Of a DNA stretch of 64,000 bases, positions 8,376-17,012 are shown in pieces. This stretch comes from Microbacterium sp. cx-55 (lineage in GTDB: Bacteria > Actinomycetota > Actinomycetes > Actinomycetales > Microbacteriaceae), in assembly GCF_021117345.1 (NCBI RefSeq), contig NZ_CP088261.1:496001-560000 (forward strand). Reading direction: 5' to 3'. Numbering within the stretch: the first letter of the stretch is position 1; the number at the start of each line of letters is the position of its first letter. The notes beneath the pieces are model-generated. The model was not told the origin of the DNA. It saw only the letters and a list, made by a program, of their open reading frames with translations, and made no database searches. The translations under genes and the position numbers were made by a program.

Positions 8376-8513
8376 ATGGCGCGCGACGGGCAACGCAACC
8401 CGGACGACACGAACTCTCGCTGGCTCGTGTACGTCGGGGTGATTCTGCTGGCTCTCGGCGTCGGTGCTCTGGTCTACGCGTCGATCATCAGTTATCTGAA
8501 CGCGATCCTGTAG
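8376..8513 (+). CDS. Small one-helix membrane protein (45 residues)
   Basis: Start taken as the ATG at 8376 because TACGAT (8363-8368), a plausible -10 box, lies 7 bases upstream, giving a leaderless message; an ATG at 8367 would add three residues. A charged N-terminus of about 16 residues is followed by one transmembrane helix starting WLVYVGVILLALGVGALVYA. The helix closely resembles that of the 67-residue protein at 48663 (WSVYVGVTMLALGVVALVVA), so the two belong to one small family. Function unknown. Confidence 0.65.
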   Translation: MARDGQRNPDDTNSRWLVYVGVILLALGVGALVYASIISYLNAIL

Positions 8514-8529
8514 CGCGCGCGGGTCGGCG

Positions 8530-9186
8530 TCAGGTCCCTTCCTCCGGCCTCCGCCACCATCGCCGACGCGGCGTCTTCCGCACGCCGCGGTCACCGGTCG
8601 CGGGAGGCTCCGGTGCCACGGCCGCCCGCTGCGCTCGCCGCGTGTGCCAGGCGATGATCTCCGCGTCGACGTCACGCAGAGGCGTGACCACCGGCGGGCC
8701 GCCGAGCAACTGCATCCGCGCAGACCGGATGCGGGCGTTGAAGTCGTCGAGCACCTCGCGGACCTCTCCGTCGGTCGCGAGGGCGTCGAGGCGGGCATCG
8801 AGCTCACGGTTCTCCACGCGCAGCATGAGGGCCGGCGGCCCGAGACCCCGGAGCTGCTCGCGTTCGATCTTGCGACGAATCCACCAGTCGGGGTCGTGGG
8901 TCGCTCCGAGACCGACGAGCGGTCTGCCGGCGCCGGGCAGGTCGGTGAACTCTCCGCGTCGAATCGCCTGTTGAATCGCCGTCTCGACGTACGCCGCCCG
9001 ATCGGCGGCGGTCGGGGTGCGGGTGGTGGCGGCATCCGCCGACGCATCCGGGCGATCCGCGGCGGCCTCGCGCGCATCGTGCGGCGAGGCCGGGCCGTGC
9101 GGGTCAGCACGATACCGGGCGGCCGCGAGGCGGGGGTCGTCGTTCCCGCCGGCCGCCTCCCTCCGACCGCGAGGAGATGCACCCAT
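8530..9186 (-). CDS. DUF1992 (DnaJ-homologue subfamily C member 28-type) protein
   Basis: 218 residues from the ATG at 9186; the open frame continues far upstream antisense to the LacI gene, but that part has no DUF1992 similarity. N-terminal ~70 residues are low complexity; the conserved block follows: YVETAIQQAIRRGEFTDLPG, GRPL, DPDWWIRRKIEREQL and the R(V)ENRELDARLD region. The family's role is unclear; members are cytoplasmic and sometimes linked to J-domain proteins. It diverges from the LacI regulator across 51 bp. The C-terminus is very basic (RRRWWRR). Confidence 0.85.
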   Translation of the reverse strand: MGASPRGRREAAGGNDDPRLAAARYRADPHGPASPHDAREAAADRPDASADAATTRTPTAADRAAYVETAIQQAIRRGEFTDLPGAGRPLVGLGATHDPDWWIRRKIEREQLRGLGPPALMLRVENRELDARLDALATDGEVREVLDDFNARIRSARMQLLGGPPVVTPLRDVDAEIIAWHTRRAQRAAVAPEPPATGDRGVRKTPRRRWWRRPEEGT

Positions 9187-9237
9187 GTGCATATTTTGCC
9201 GGTGAATCCGTGACGGCGGGCCGGTAGCCTTCGGGGA

Positions 9238-10281
9238 ATGAGCGAGCCGGACAGTGGGCCCGCACGCGTCGGCGTGCGGGATGTGGCGCGCGTTGCGGGC
9301 GTCTCGGCGCAGACGGTGTCGCGGGTCATCAACGACCACCCGCGCATTCGCGAGGAGACCCGGCGGCGGGTGCAGGACGCCATGGCGCAACTCGACTACC
9401 GGGTGAACAACGCGGCCCGTGCCCTCGGCACCCGCACCTCGCGGACGCTCGGCCTGATCGTGTCGGACGCCACCCTGTACGGCCCGGCGGTCGCGGTCGC
9501 CGAGATCGAGAGTGCCGCGCGCCAGGCCGGCCGATGGGTCGCCACGGCGTACGCGGATGCGGCGGATGCGGCCTCCGTCCGCGCCGCAGCCCTGCACCTG
9601 CGCGACCAGGGCGTCGACGGACTGATCGTCGTCGCCTCGCATACCCGTTCGGCCCGTGCGCTCGCGGACCTCGACGGCCGCCTGCCCGTCGAGCTCTTCC
9701 ACGCGCACGACGACGGTGCGGCGCAGCAGGCCGCGGCCGCGCTCGTCGTCGAGTACCTCGCCGCGCTCGGGCACCGCCGCGTCGCCCGGCTCGGCGGACC
9801 GCCGGACTGGCTCGATGAGATCGCCCGCGCCGCCGGATACCGAGCGGCGCTCACCGCGCACGGAGTGCACGAGGTGGCGGCGTGGACCGGAGACTGGTCG
9901 GCGGCGGCCGGTGCAGCCGTCGCCCCGGTCGCGGCGGCCGCGATCCGGGAGACCGACGGGCCCACCGCCATCGTGTGCGCGAACGACCAGTTGGCGCTCG
10001 GGCTCGTCGCGGGGCTCGCCGCATCCGGAATCTCGGTTCCCGGCGACGTGAGCGTGGCGGGGTTCGACGACAACCCGGATGCCGCGTACTACCGTCCCGC
10101 GCTCACCACGGTGCGCCTCGACATCGGGGGAGAGGCACGACGCAGCGTCGCCGCGGTGCTCGCGGCCACGGTCGAACCGGAGCGTGACGCGCCGGTCTAT
10201 GCGGTCTCGACCCTGCCTCCCGCGCTCGTGACGCGAGGCTCGACCGCGCCGCCGCCGAGGATCGCGCCCGGCCCGCACTGA
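9238..10281 (+). CDS. LacI-family regulator of the arabinose operon
   Basis: 347 residues. N-terminal LacI helix-turn-helix (VRDVARVAGVSAQTVSRVIND, residues ~13-33) with hinge, then a periplasmic-binding-like effector domain including CANDQLALGLVAG and GDVSVAGFDDNPDA. It is followed 99 bp later by the leader and araD, and the operator at 10301-10314 lies in that gap. An L-arabinose (or ribulose) responsive repressor, functionally like AraR but built on the LacI scaffold, is the natural reading; the inducer is inferred from neighbours. TAGCCT and CGGGGA precede the start, so its own message has a very short leader or none. Confidence 0.88.
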   Translation: MSEPDSGPARVGVRDVARVAGVSAQTVSRVINDHPRIREETRRRVQDAMAQLDYRVNNAARALGTRTSRTLGLIVSDATLYGPAVAVAEIESAARQAGRWVATAYADAADAASVRAAALHLRDQGVDGLIVVASHTRSARALADLDGRLPVELFHAHDDGAAQQAAAALVVEYLAALGHRRVARLGGPPDWLDEIARAAGYRAALTAHGVHEVAAWTGDWSAAAGAAVAPVAAAAIRETDGPTAIVCANDQLALGLVAGLAASGISVPGDVSVAGFDDNPDAAYYRPALTTVRLDIGGEARRSVAAVLAATVEPERDAPVYAVSTLPPALVTRGSTAPPPRIAPGPH

Positions 10282-10286
10282 TCCCG

Positions 10287-10315
10287 TTGCGAGCACGCCA
10301 TGTGACCGGTAACAT
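10287..10315 (+). promoter_or_regulatory. araD operon promoter with LacI-type operator
   Basis: -35 TTGCGA (10287-10292) and -10 TAACAT (10310-10315) are exactly 17 bp apart. The operator TGTGACC-GGTAACA (10301-10314), palindromic except one pair, covers the end of the spacer and most of the -10 box. This matches the common LacI-family layout TGTNANCGNTNACA, so bound repressor would block polymerase. Predicted transcription start is near 10322. Confidence 0.7.
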
Positions 10316-10380
10316 CGGATCACGCCGGGCGTGCGAGATCTGTGCGCGCCCGGCGACCACGACGCCCGACGGAGGACCCC

Positions 10381-10464
10381 GTGACGACCTGCCCGCCCGA
10401 CCTCTTGGCCACGACGGAGCCGGATGCGGTACCCACCGCGCGGGCGAACCGGGGCGACCGGTGA
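10381..10464 (+). CDS. Leader ORF (27 codons) coupled to araD
   Basis: A GTG at 10381 sits behind a perfect ribosome site GGAGGA (10371-10376). It opens 27 codons ending in a TGA that overlaps the araD start codon as GTGA (10461-10464). The araD start itself has only a weak upstream GGGGCG. The peptide (begins VTTCPPDLLATTEP) resembles nothing I know. The arrangement points to translational coupling: ribosomes recruited at the leader re-initiate at araD. Alternatively it is chance, with the strong ribosome site meaning a longer araD protein, but it is out of frame with araD. Confidence 0.45.
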   Translation: MTTCPPDLLATTEPDAVPTARANRGDR

Positions 10465-11165
10465 GCGCCGGCACCGCGACGGACGCGGCGATCCAGGCGG
10501 TCCGCGTCGACGTCGCGGGTCTGCACCGCGAACTCGTGCGGTACGGACTCGTCGTCTGGACCGGAGGAAACGTCTCCGGGCGCGTGCCCGGCACCGACCT
10601 GTTCGTCATCAAGCCCTCGGGCGTCTCCTACGACGACCTCACCCCCGACAACATGATCCTGTGCACCCTCGACGGCGCCGTCGTGCCGGGGTCGCCGGGG
10701 AGCGAGCGCAGCCCTTCGAGCGACACCGCGGCGCACGCGTACGTGTACCGGGAGATGCCGGGCGTCGGCGGCGTCGTGCACACGCACTCCACCTACGCCG
10801 TCGCGTGGGCGGCGCGCGGTGAAGAGATCCCCTGCGTGATCACGGCGATGGCCGACGAGTTCGGCGGGCCGATCCCCGTCGGTCCCTTCGCGATCATCGG
10901 CGACGACTCCATCGGGCGCGGGATCGTCGAGACGCTCCGCGGTCACCGCTCGCGCGCCGTGCTGATGCAGAACCACGGTCCGTTCACGATCGGGGTCTCC
11001 CCGAAAGACGCGGTCAAAGCCGCCGTCATGGTCGAAGACGTCGCGCGTACCGTGCAGATCGCGCGCGACGGCGGCCCGCTCGTGCCGCTTCCGCAGGAGG
11101 CGATCGACAGCCTGTACGACCGATATCAGAACGTGTACGGCCAGAGCGGGGACGAACGACGATGA
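10461..11165 (+). CDS. araD: L-ribulose-5-phosphate 4-epimerase
   Basis: 234 residues from the GTG at 10461 (E. coli AraD has 231). Class II aldolase fold with GGNVSGR, IKPSGV, zinc-ligand pair in VVHTHSTYA, NHGPF and the C-terminal YGQ typical of the epimerase. It converts L-ribulose 5-phosphate to D-xylulose 5-phosphate, the last step of arabinose catabolism. The stop overlaps the next start (ATGA), so araD and the kinase gene are translationally coupled. Controlled by the promoter and operator at 10287. Confidence 0.95.
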   Translation: MSAGTATDAAIQAVRVDVAGLHRELVRYGLVVWTGGNVSGRVPGTDLFVIKPSGVSYDDLTPDNMILCTLDGAVVPGSPGSERSPSSDTAAHAYVYREMPGVGGVVHTHSTYAVAWAARGEEIPCVITAMADEFGGPIPVGPFAIIGDDSIGRGIVETLRGHRSRAVLMQNHGPFTIGVSPKDAVKAAVMVEDVARTVQIARDGGPLVPLPQEAIDSLYDRYQNVYGQSGDERR

Positions 11166-12775
11166 CCACCGACAGCACCTCTGCCTCCGACGCCGTCCGC
11201 GCCGCCATCCGCGACGGGCGCGCCACCCTCGGCATCGAGTTCGGCTCGACCCGCATCAAGGCGTGCCTGATCGGCGACGACCCCGCGACCGTGCTCGCCG
11301 TGGGCGCGCACGAGTGGGAGAACAGCTTCGTCGACCGGATGTGGACCTACTCGCTCGCCGAGGTGTGGTCGGGGCTGCAGGCGGCGTACGCCGACCTCGT
11401 CGCCGACGTGCGAGCGCGCTACGACGTGCCGATCGAGAACCTCGCGGCGATCGGTGTTTCGGCGATGATGCACGGCTACCTGCCGTTCGATCGTTCCGGC
11501 GAGCTGCTCGTGCCGTTCCGCACCTGGCGGAACACGAACACGGGAGCCGCGGCCGCAGAACTCAGCGCGCTGTTCGGCACCAACATCCCGCTCCGCTGGT
11601 CGATCGCACATCTCTATCAGGCGGTGCTTGACCGCGAGGCGCACGTACCCGAGGTGAGCTTCGTGACGACCCTCGCGGGTTACGTGCACTGGCAGCTCAC
11701 CGGGCGTCGAGTGCTCGGCGTCGGCGACGCGTCGGGCATGTTCCCGATCGATTCGTCGACCCGCGACTACGACCGCGAGCTGATCGCGCGTTTCGACGGT
11801 GTCGCGGCGGATGCGGCTCCCGGGCTCCGGGTCGCCGAGCTGCTTCCCGAGGTGCTCGTGGCAGGAGAAGCGGCCGGAAACCTGACCGCGGCGGGCGCCG
11901 CCCTGCTCGATCCCGCCGGCGCGCTCCGGCCCGGTGCCCTGTTCTGCCCGCCCGAGGGCGACGCCGGCACCGGAATGGTCGCGACCCAGTCGGTCGCACC
12001 GCGCACGGGCAATGTGAGCGCCGGGACGAGCATCTTCGCGATGATCGTGCTCGAGAAGCCGCTCGCGCACGTGCACCACGAACTCGATCTCGTCACCACT
12101 CCGGCCGGAGACCCGGTGGCGATGGTGCACTGCAACAACGGGGCGAGCGAGCTCGCCGCCTGGGTCGAGATGTTCACGCGGTTCTCGGCCGCCGCGGGTG
12201 CGCCGGTCTCGGCCGATCAGGCGTTCGAAACGCTCTTCCGCGAAGCGCTCGCGGGAGAGGCGGATGCGGGCGGCCTGCTCGCCTACAACCACCTCGCCGG
12301 CGAACCGATCGCGGGCCTCACCGAGGGGCGGCCGCTCTTCGTTCGCACGCCCGACAGCAGGTTCACGCTCGCGAACGTGATGCGCGCTCAGCTCTACGGG
12401 GTGTTCGGAACGTTGGCGCTCGGCATGCGGGTGCTGGCGGACGAGGGCGTCGATCTCGACCGCATGTTCGCGCACGGGGGCATGTTCCGCACCGCCGGGG
12501 TCGCGCAGCGTTTCCTCGCCGGCGCGCTCGATGCGCCCGTCGCGGTCGCCGATACGGCGTCCGAGGGTGGCGCGTGGGGCATCGCGGTTCTCGCCGCGTT
12601 CGCGGCCGCCGCATCCGGACACAGCCTCGACGAGTACCTACGCGAGCGGGTGTTCGCGGGCGCCGTGTTCGAGACCGCCCACCCCGACCCGGAGGACGTC
12701 GCGGGCTTCGCGTCGTACCTCGACCGCTATCGCGCCGGCCTCGCTGTCGAAGCCGCCGCCGTCCAGTCCCTCTGA
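11162..12775 (+). CDS. araB: FGGY-family kinase, probable ribulokinase (AraB equivalent)
   Basis: 537 residues. N-terminal phosphate-binding start LGIEFGSTRIKACLIG, then the FGGY fold with GVSAMMHGYL and FRTWRNTNT and a C-terminal ATPase part (GGMFRTAGVAQ, TASEGGAWGIA). It belongs to the xylulokinase-like branch used as ribulokinase in many Gram-positive arabinose operons rather than the E. coli AraB type; substrate L-ribulose is assigned from its place between araD and araA. ATGA overlap with araD; a 30-bp gap to araA carries AAGGAGAA. Confidence 0.88.
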   Translation: MTTDSTSASDAVRAAIRDGRATLGIEFGSTRIKACLIGDDPATVLAVGAHEWENSFVDRMWTYSLAEVWSGLQAAYADLVADVRARYDVPIENLAAIGVSAMMHGYLPFDRSGELLVPFRTWRNTNTGAAAAELSALFGTNIPLRWSIAHLYQAVLDREAHVPEVSFVTTLAGYVHWQLTGRRVLGVGDASGMFPIDSSTRDYDRELIARFDGVAADAAPGLRVAELLPEVLVAGEAAGNLTAAGAALLDPAGALRPGALFCPPEGDAGTGMVATQSVAPRTGNVSAGTSIFAMIVLEKPLAHVHHELDLVTTPAGDPVAMVHCNNGASELAAWVEMFTRFSAAAGAPVSADQAFETLFREALAGEADAGGLLAYNHLAGEPIAGLTEGRPLFVRTPDSRFTLANVMRAQLYGVFGTLALGMRVLADEGVDLDRMFAHGGMFRTAGVAQRFLAGALDAPVAVADTASEGGAWGIAVLAAFAAAASGHSLDEYLRERVFAGAVFETAHPDPEDVAGFASYLDRYRAGLAVEAAAVQSL

Positions 12776-12805
12776 CCCCGCCGCACCCGCGCAAGGAGAA
12801 CCGTC

Positions 12806-14317
12806 ATGACTCGCACCCCGTTGTCCACCTCGCTCGACCACTACGAAGTCTGGTTCGTCACCGGCAGTCAGAACCTCTACGGCGAGGAGACGCTCCGCCA
12901 GGTCGCCGAGCAGTCGCAGGCCGTCGTCGCCGGCCTCGAGGGGCTGCCCGTCACCGTCGTGTGGAAGCCGGTGCTGAAGGACTCGGACTCCATCCGCCGT
13001 CTCGCGCTCGAGGTGAACGGGCGCGACGACGTCATCGGCGTGATCGCGTGGATGCACACGTTCAGCCCCGCGAAGATGTGGATCTCGGGCCTCGACGCGC
13101 TCCGGAAGCCCCTCCTCCACCTGCACACGCAGGCCAACGTCGAGCTGCCCTGGGCCGACATCGACTTCGACTTCATGAACCTCAACCAGGCCGCCCACGG
13201 CGACCGCGAGTTCGGATACATCCAGACGCGTCTCGGCGTCGCTCGTAAGACCGTGGTCGGGCACGTGTCGAACCCGGTCGTGCGCCAGCAGATCGAGGAC
13301 TGGGAGCGCGCCGCCGCCGGGTGGACCGCCGCCCGCACGCTGAAACTCGCCCGCTTCGGCGACAACATGCGCTACGTCGCGGTCACCGAGGGCGACAAGA
13401 CCGAGGCCGAGCTGCGGTTCGGCGTGCAGGTCAACACCTGGGGTGTGAACGAATTGGCGGATGCGGTGGCCGCCGCATCCGAATCCGAGATCGACGCCCT
13501 CATCGAGGTCTACGAGGCGGAGTACGACGTCGCCGACGACCTCCGCCGCGGCGGGGAGCGGCACTCGTCGCTGCGCGACGGCGCGGCGATCGAGGTGGGG
13601 CTGCGCTCGTTCCTCGAGGAGGGCGGCTTCGGCGCCTTCACGACGAGCTTCGAAGACCTCGGCGCACTGACGCAACTCCCGGGCCTCGCGGTGCAGCGCC
13701 TGATGGCCGAGGGCTACGGCTTCGGCGCGGAGGGGGACTGGAAGACGGCGATCCTCGTGCGGGTCGCGAACGTCATGGGCGCGGGCCTGCCGGGAGGCGC
13801 GAGCCTCATGGAGGACTACACCTACGACCTCGTCGCGGGAGACGAGAAGATCCTCGGCGCGCACATGCTCGAGGTGGCTCCGTCGCTCACGACCGCGAAG
13901 CCGCGGCTCGAGATCCACCCGCTCGGCATCGGCGGCAAGGACGACCCGGTGCGCCTCGTCTTCACCGCCGACCCGGGGCCCGCGGTCGTCGTCGCGATGA
14001 GCGACATGCGCGATCGGTTCCGGCTCGTCGCCAACGTCGTCGAGAACGTCGAGGCTCCCGACCTGCCGAACCTGCCGGTGGGCCGCGCGATCTGGAAGCC
14101 CGCCCCCGACTTCGCCACCTCTGCCGCCTGCTGGCTCGCCGCCGGCGCGGCGCACCACACCGTCATGTCGACCGCGGTCGGCATCGAGGTGTTCCGCGAC
14201 TTCGCCGACATCGCGAAGACCGAGCTCGTCGTCATCGACGAGTCGACGACGGTTCGCGACTTCCAGCGAGAGCTGCGCTGGAACCAGGCGTACTACCGCC
14301 TCGCTCAGGGGCTGTGA
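12806..14317 (+). CDS. araA: L-arabinose isomerase
   Basis: 503 residues, full length (E. coli 500). Opens with [12 protein letters not shown], the family signature. Metal and catalytic positions are preserved: Glu in GAEGDWK (~310), E336 in LMEDYTYD, H353 in GAHMLE and H450 in AAHHTV. Interconverts L-arabinose and L-ribulose with Mn2+; cytoplasmic. Ribosome site AAGGAGAA lies 7 bp before the ATG. Its TGA overlaps the mutarotase ATG (TGATG). Confidence 0.97.
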   Translation: MTRTPLSTSLDHYEVWFVTGSQNLYGEETLRQVAEQSQAVVAGLEGLPVTVVWKPVLKDSDSIRRLALEVNGRDDVIGVIAWMHTFSPAKMWISGLDALRKPLLHLHTQANVELPWADIDFDFMNLNQAAHGDREFGYIQTRLGVARKTVVGHVSNPVVRQQIEDWERAAAGWTAARTLKLARFGDNMRYVAVTEGDKTEAELRFGVQVNTWGVNELADAVAAASESEIDALIEVYEAEYDVADDLRRGGERHSSLRDGAAIEVGLRSFLEEGGFGAFTTSFEDLGALTQLPGLAVQRLMAEGYGFGAEGDWKTAILVRVANVMGAGLPGGASLMEDYTYDLVAGDEKILGAHMLEVAPSLTTAKPRLEIHPLGIGGKDDPVRLVFTADPGPAVVVAMSDMRDRFRLVANVVENVEAPDLPNLPVGRAIWKPAPDFATSAACWLAAGAAHHTVMSTAVGIEVFRDFADIAKTELVVIDESTTVRDFQRELRWNQAYYRLAQGL

Positions 14318-15261
14318 TGGGCGGCATTCCGCTCTCGGGCACCCCGCACGTTCTGCGCTCGGGTGCGTACGAGGCGTCCATCTCGAGCGTGGGGGCGACG
14401 CTTCGCACCCTCACATTCGACGGACGCCACCTGGTCGTGCCGTTCGCGGCCGACGAGGTGCGTCCCGCCTACCGCGGTGCGACGCTCGCGCCCTGGCCGA
14501 ATCGCGTGGTCGATGGCCGATACGAGTTCGCCGGCACGGAGTACGAACTCGCGCTCACCGAGCCGGGCCGCGGCCATGCCCTGCACGGGCTCGCCGCGTG
14601 GCTCGACTTCGAGGCGATCGACAAGGGCCCCGACCACGTGACGGTGAGCGCGGTCGTGGAGGCGCAATCCGGTTACCCGTGGCGCATCCGGATCGAGACG
14701 CGCTTCTCGCTCGATGCCGACGGTCTCACCCAGACGGTGCGCGCGACGAACGAGTCGGATGCGGCGGCGCCCTACGGCACTGGCCCGCATCCGTACCTGG
14801 TGGCCGGCGCCGGTACCGTCGACGACTGGACGCTGGAGCTGCCCGCGGCGGACGTGCTGCACGTGACGCCCGACCGTCTCATCCCGACGGAGCTGCGCGC
14901 CGTGGACGCCGATGACCCCGCACGGTTCGACTACCGCATCCCGCGGACAATTGGGGACGCCGAGATCGATCACGCCTACACCGGGCTTCGTCGCGACGGC
15001 GACGGCATCGCGACCGTGCGGGTGACGGATGCGGACGGCTCCGGCGTGGCGATGACGTGGGATGCCGCGTGCGGCTGGGTGCAGGTGCACACGGCCGACC
15101 TGCCGACGCGCGGGCCGGGGCATCGCGGCGGCCTGGCCGTTGAGCCGATGACCTGCGCACCGGATGCGTTCCACGCATCCGCGTACCCGTTCGACACGGG
15201 GCTTCTCGTGGTGGGACCGGGGGAGTCCGTCGACGCCGGGTGGCGTATCGCCGCCATCTGA
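14317..15261 (+). CDS. Aldose 1-epimerase (mutarotase)
   Basis: 314 residues from the ATG at 14317, overlapping the araA stop. Galactose-mutarotase fold: LAPWPNRV (substrate arginine), GHALHGL with a catalytic-type His, TGPHPY with the second His, and Glu in AVEPMT near the C-terminus. It interconverts alpha and beta anomers; as the last gene of the arabinose operon it probably speeds anomer supply to the isomerase. The convergent membrane protein gene ends 59 bp away. Confidence 0.92.
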   Translation: MGGIPLSGTPHVLRSGAYEASISSVGATLRTLTFDGRHLVVPFAADEVRPAYRGATLAPWPNRVVDGRYEFAGTEYELALTEPGRGHALHGLAAWLDFEAIDKGPDHVTVSAVVEAQSGYPWRIRIETRFSLDADGLTQTVRATNESDAAAPYGTGPHPYLVAGAGTVDDWTLELPAADVLHVTPDRLIPTELRAVDADDPARFDYRIPRTIGDAEIDHAYTGLRRDGDGIATVRVTDADGSGVAMTWDAACGWVQVHTADLPTRGPGHRGGLAVEPMTCAPDAFHASAYPFDTGLLVVGPGESVDAGWRIAAI

Positions 15262-15320
15262 GCGGGATCGCGCGCGGGTCGGCCGAGGCCGAGGTCAGGA
15301 CGACCGCGGGCCTCGGGTGA

Positions 15321-15869
15321 TCAGTGCCCGTGGCCCGGGTCGACCATGTGCTCGCTGTGACTCGGGGCGAGCTGGCCCGCCTCGGTGGACGCGAGGGCGG
15401 GAGTCACGAGGGCGCCGACGACGGCGGCCCCGATCAGCACACCGATCGCGCTCGCGCGGGCGGTGCGGGGCGCTGCCGTCGGATCGGTCGCCCGTGCGGT
15501 GCGCCGTGCCTGCAGGGCGCACGCGACGCCCACGACGACCAGCATTCCGACGGCGACGCCGACCGCGAGGATGCTCGTGCGGGCAGGCTCGACCATCAGC
15601 ATGGCCGTCAGGACGAGGATCGAAACCAGGGCTCCCAGCATCCCGAGTCGCGGACCGACGATCCGGCCGCGGGTCAGGGAGAACGCGGCCCAGCCGAGTG
15701 CTGCCGGTCCGAGGACCAGCAGCACTGCGGCCAGGACACCGGGGCCGGTGGCGCGCGATTCGCCTCCGGCCCCGGTGACGACGCCCGCCGCGATGGCGAG
15801 CTGGATCAGCCCCGCACCGACCGCGGCCAGCGATGGCCACGACCGGGTGAAGCCGACGTCCTCTTTCAC
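15321..15869 (-). CDS. Multi-pass membrane protein with His-rich tail
   Basis: 182 residues from a GTG at 15869 that overlaps the stop of the upstream DUF4383 gene (GTGA). Four or five hydrophobic helices (about 14-33, 43-62, 74-92, 99-117 and 142-160). The tail ends HSEHMVDPGHGH, which could bind a metal. No family recognised. Coupling to the DUF4383 gene suggests a joint membrane role. Confidence 0.75.
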   Translation of the reverse strand: MKEDVGFTRSWPSLAAVGAGLIQLAIAAGVVTGAGGESRATGPGVLAAVLLVLGPAALGWAAFSLTRGRIVGPRLGMLGALVSILVLTAMLMVEPARTSILAVGVAVGMLVVVGVACALQARRTARATDPTAAPRTARASAIGVLIGAAVVGALVTPALASTEAGQLAPSHSEHMVDPGHGH

Positions 15870-16282
15870 GCCACGGCCGTCCGCGTGTCGCGGTAGCCGC
15901 GCTCGGTGCCGAGTCCGACGCCCAGGAGCACGAGGGCGCTCGCGAGGTGCAGGAAGTGGTCAGCCGTGTTCAGCGCGAGGATGTTGGCGGCGGTGCCGGC
16001 GAGGAAGAAGCCGACGATGCCGAGCAGCAGGTAGACCGCGCCGATCGTGACGTTGACCGACTTGGCGCCGCGGACGGACGAGAGTCCGGCGACGAGGAGT
16101 GCCGCTCCGATGAGCAGGTGCGCGATGTTGTGCAGCGGGTTGACCTCGAAGATGCCCAGCAGCAGGCCACCCTCGGTGGCGATGAAGTCGACGCCACTCG
16201 TGGCGGCGAAGCCGAGTGCGCCGACGAGCAGATAGACCGCGCCGAAGATGGTCGCGACGATCCGGTTCGGTGAAGAGCTCAT
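15866..16282 (-). CDS. DUF4383 membrane protein
   Basis: 138 residues from the ATG at 16282 with GAGAGGA upstream; the frame stays open far upstream but without similarity. Four transmembrane helices with the DUF4383 features FGAVYLLVGALGF, NPLHNIAHLLIGA and DHFLHLASALVLL. Function unknown; common in actinobacteria, often in stress-related surroundings. First gene of a two-gene unit with the membrane protein at 15321. Confidence 0.88.
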   Translation of the reverse strand: MSSSPNRIVATIFGAVYLLVGALGFAATSGVDFIATEGGLLLGIFEVNPLHNIAHLLIGAALLVAGLSSVRGAKSVNVTIGAVYLLLGIVGFFLAGTAANILALNTADHFLHLASALVLLGVGLGTERGYRDTRTAVA

Positions 16283-16495
16283 GTTCGTCCTCTCTGATTG
16301 ATGCAGTGTGAGCGACGAATGCCGCACCATGTATTCGGACCGAGGGCCCGAATGGATGTGAGTTGGCTGAATCATCCCTGTGAGCACCATCCGGCTGGCC
16401 CGAACGTATTGCCCCGGTCGGGGCCGGATCCTGGGCTTGCGCGTGCGCGGAGCGGTATGCATTCCGGGGCGGCGGGAGCCCGCCATACTGTGCCT

Positions 16496-16927
16496 ATGCG
16501 CTTCGAGACGACCCTGTCGCAGTTCGGGAACAACACCGGTATCGAGGTGCCGGCGGACGTGATCGAGGCGCTCGGGGCCGGGAAACGCCCGGCCGTGCGG
16601 ATCACGGTCAACGGGTACGAGTACCGCTCGACGGTCGGCGTCATGAACGGGCTGTCGTTGGTGCCGTTCAGTTCCGACAAGCGTGCCGCGACGGGGATCG
16701 CGGGCGGCGACCCGATCGCCGTCGACATCGACCTCGATACCGCACCGCGCGAGGTCGAGGTGCCGACCGATCTCGCGGGGGCGCTCGATGGGGCCGGGGT
16801 GCGGGCCGCGTTCGACGCGCTCGCGCCGAGCCGGCGGAAGGCCCATGTGGTCGCCGTCGAGGGGGCGAAGGCCGCGGAGACCCGTGCCCGGCGCATCGCA
16901 GCGGTCGTCAGCGCGCTCGGCGACTGA
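16496..16927 (+). CDS. DUF1905 / YdeI-OmdA-type protein
   Basis: 143 residues. N-terminal DUF1905 beta-barrel (FETTLSQFGNNTGIEVPADV, GYEYRSTVGVMNG, GDPIAVDIDLD) followed by a YdeI/OmdA-like helical part (AFDALAPSRRKAHV, residues ~100-143). Members are small cytoplasmic proteins, some linked to bacteriocin protection; molecular role unknown. CATACT at 16484-16489 lies 6 bases before the ATG and no ribosome site is present, so the message is probably leaderless. The 213-bp gap to the divergent DUF4383 gene (16283-16495) contains only this promoter as far as I can see. Confidence 0.88.
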   Translation: MRFETTLSQFGNNTGIEVPADVIEALGAGKRPAVRITVNGYEYRSTVGVMNGLSLVPFSSDKRAATGIAGGDPIAVDIDLDTAPREVEVPTDLAGALDGAGVRAAFDALAPSRRKAHVVAVEGAKAAETRARRIAAVVSALGD

Positions 16928-17012
16928 GTGCCCGTGTCGGCGTGCTCGCGGATCTCGGTTCGCCCGGGGCGTGTCGGGGGCTCGCGGGTAGGATCGATGC
17001 GAGGGGAGTGTC

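Noticed and set aside
8530..10323. A 597-codon minus frame continuing from the DUF1992 gene through the LacI gene
   Set aside because: Only the first 219 codons before the ATG at 9186 match DUF1992; the rest is antisense to a clear LacI gene and is Arg/Gly-rich filler typical of high-GC antisense frames.
13321..14316. Upstream extension of the mutarotase frame through araA
   Set aside because: The mutarotase domain starts at the ATG at 14317; the extension overlaps araA out of frame and is Arg-rich.
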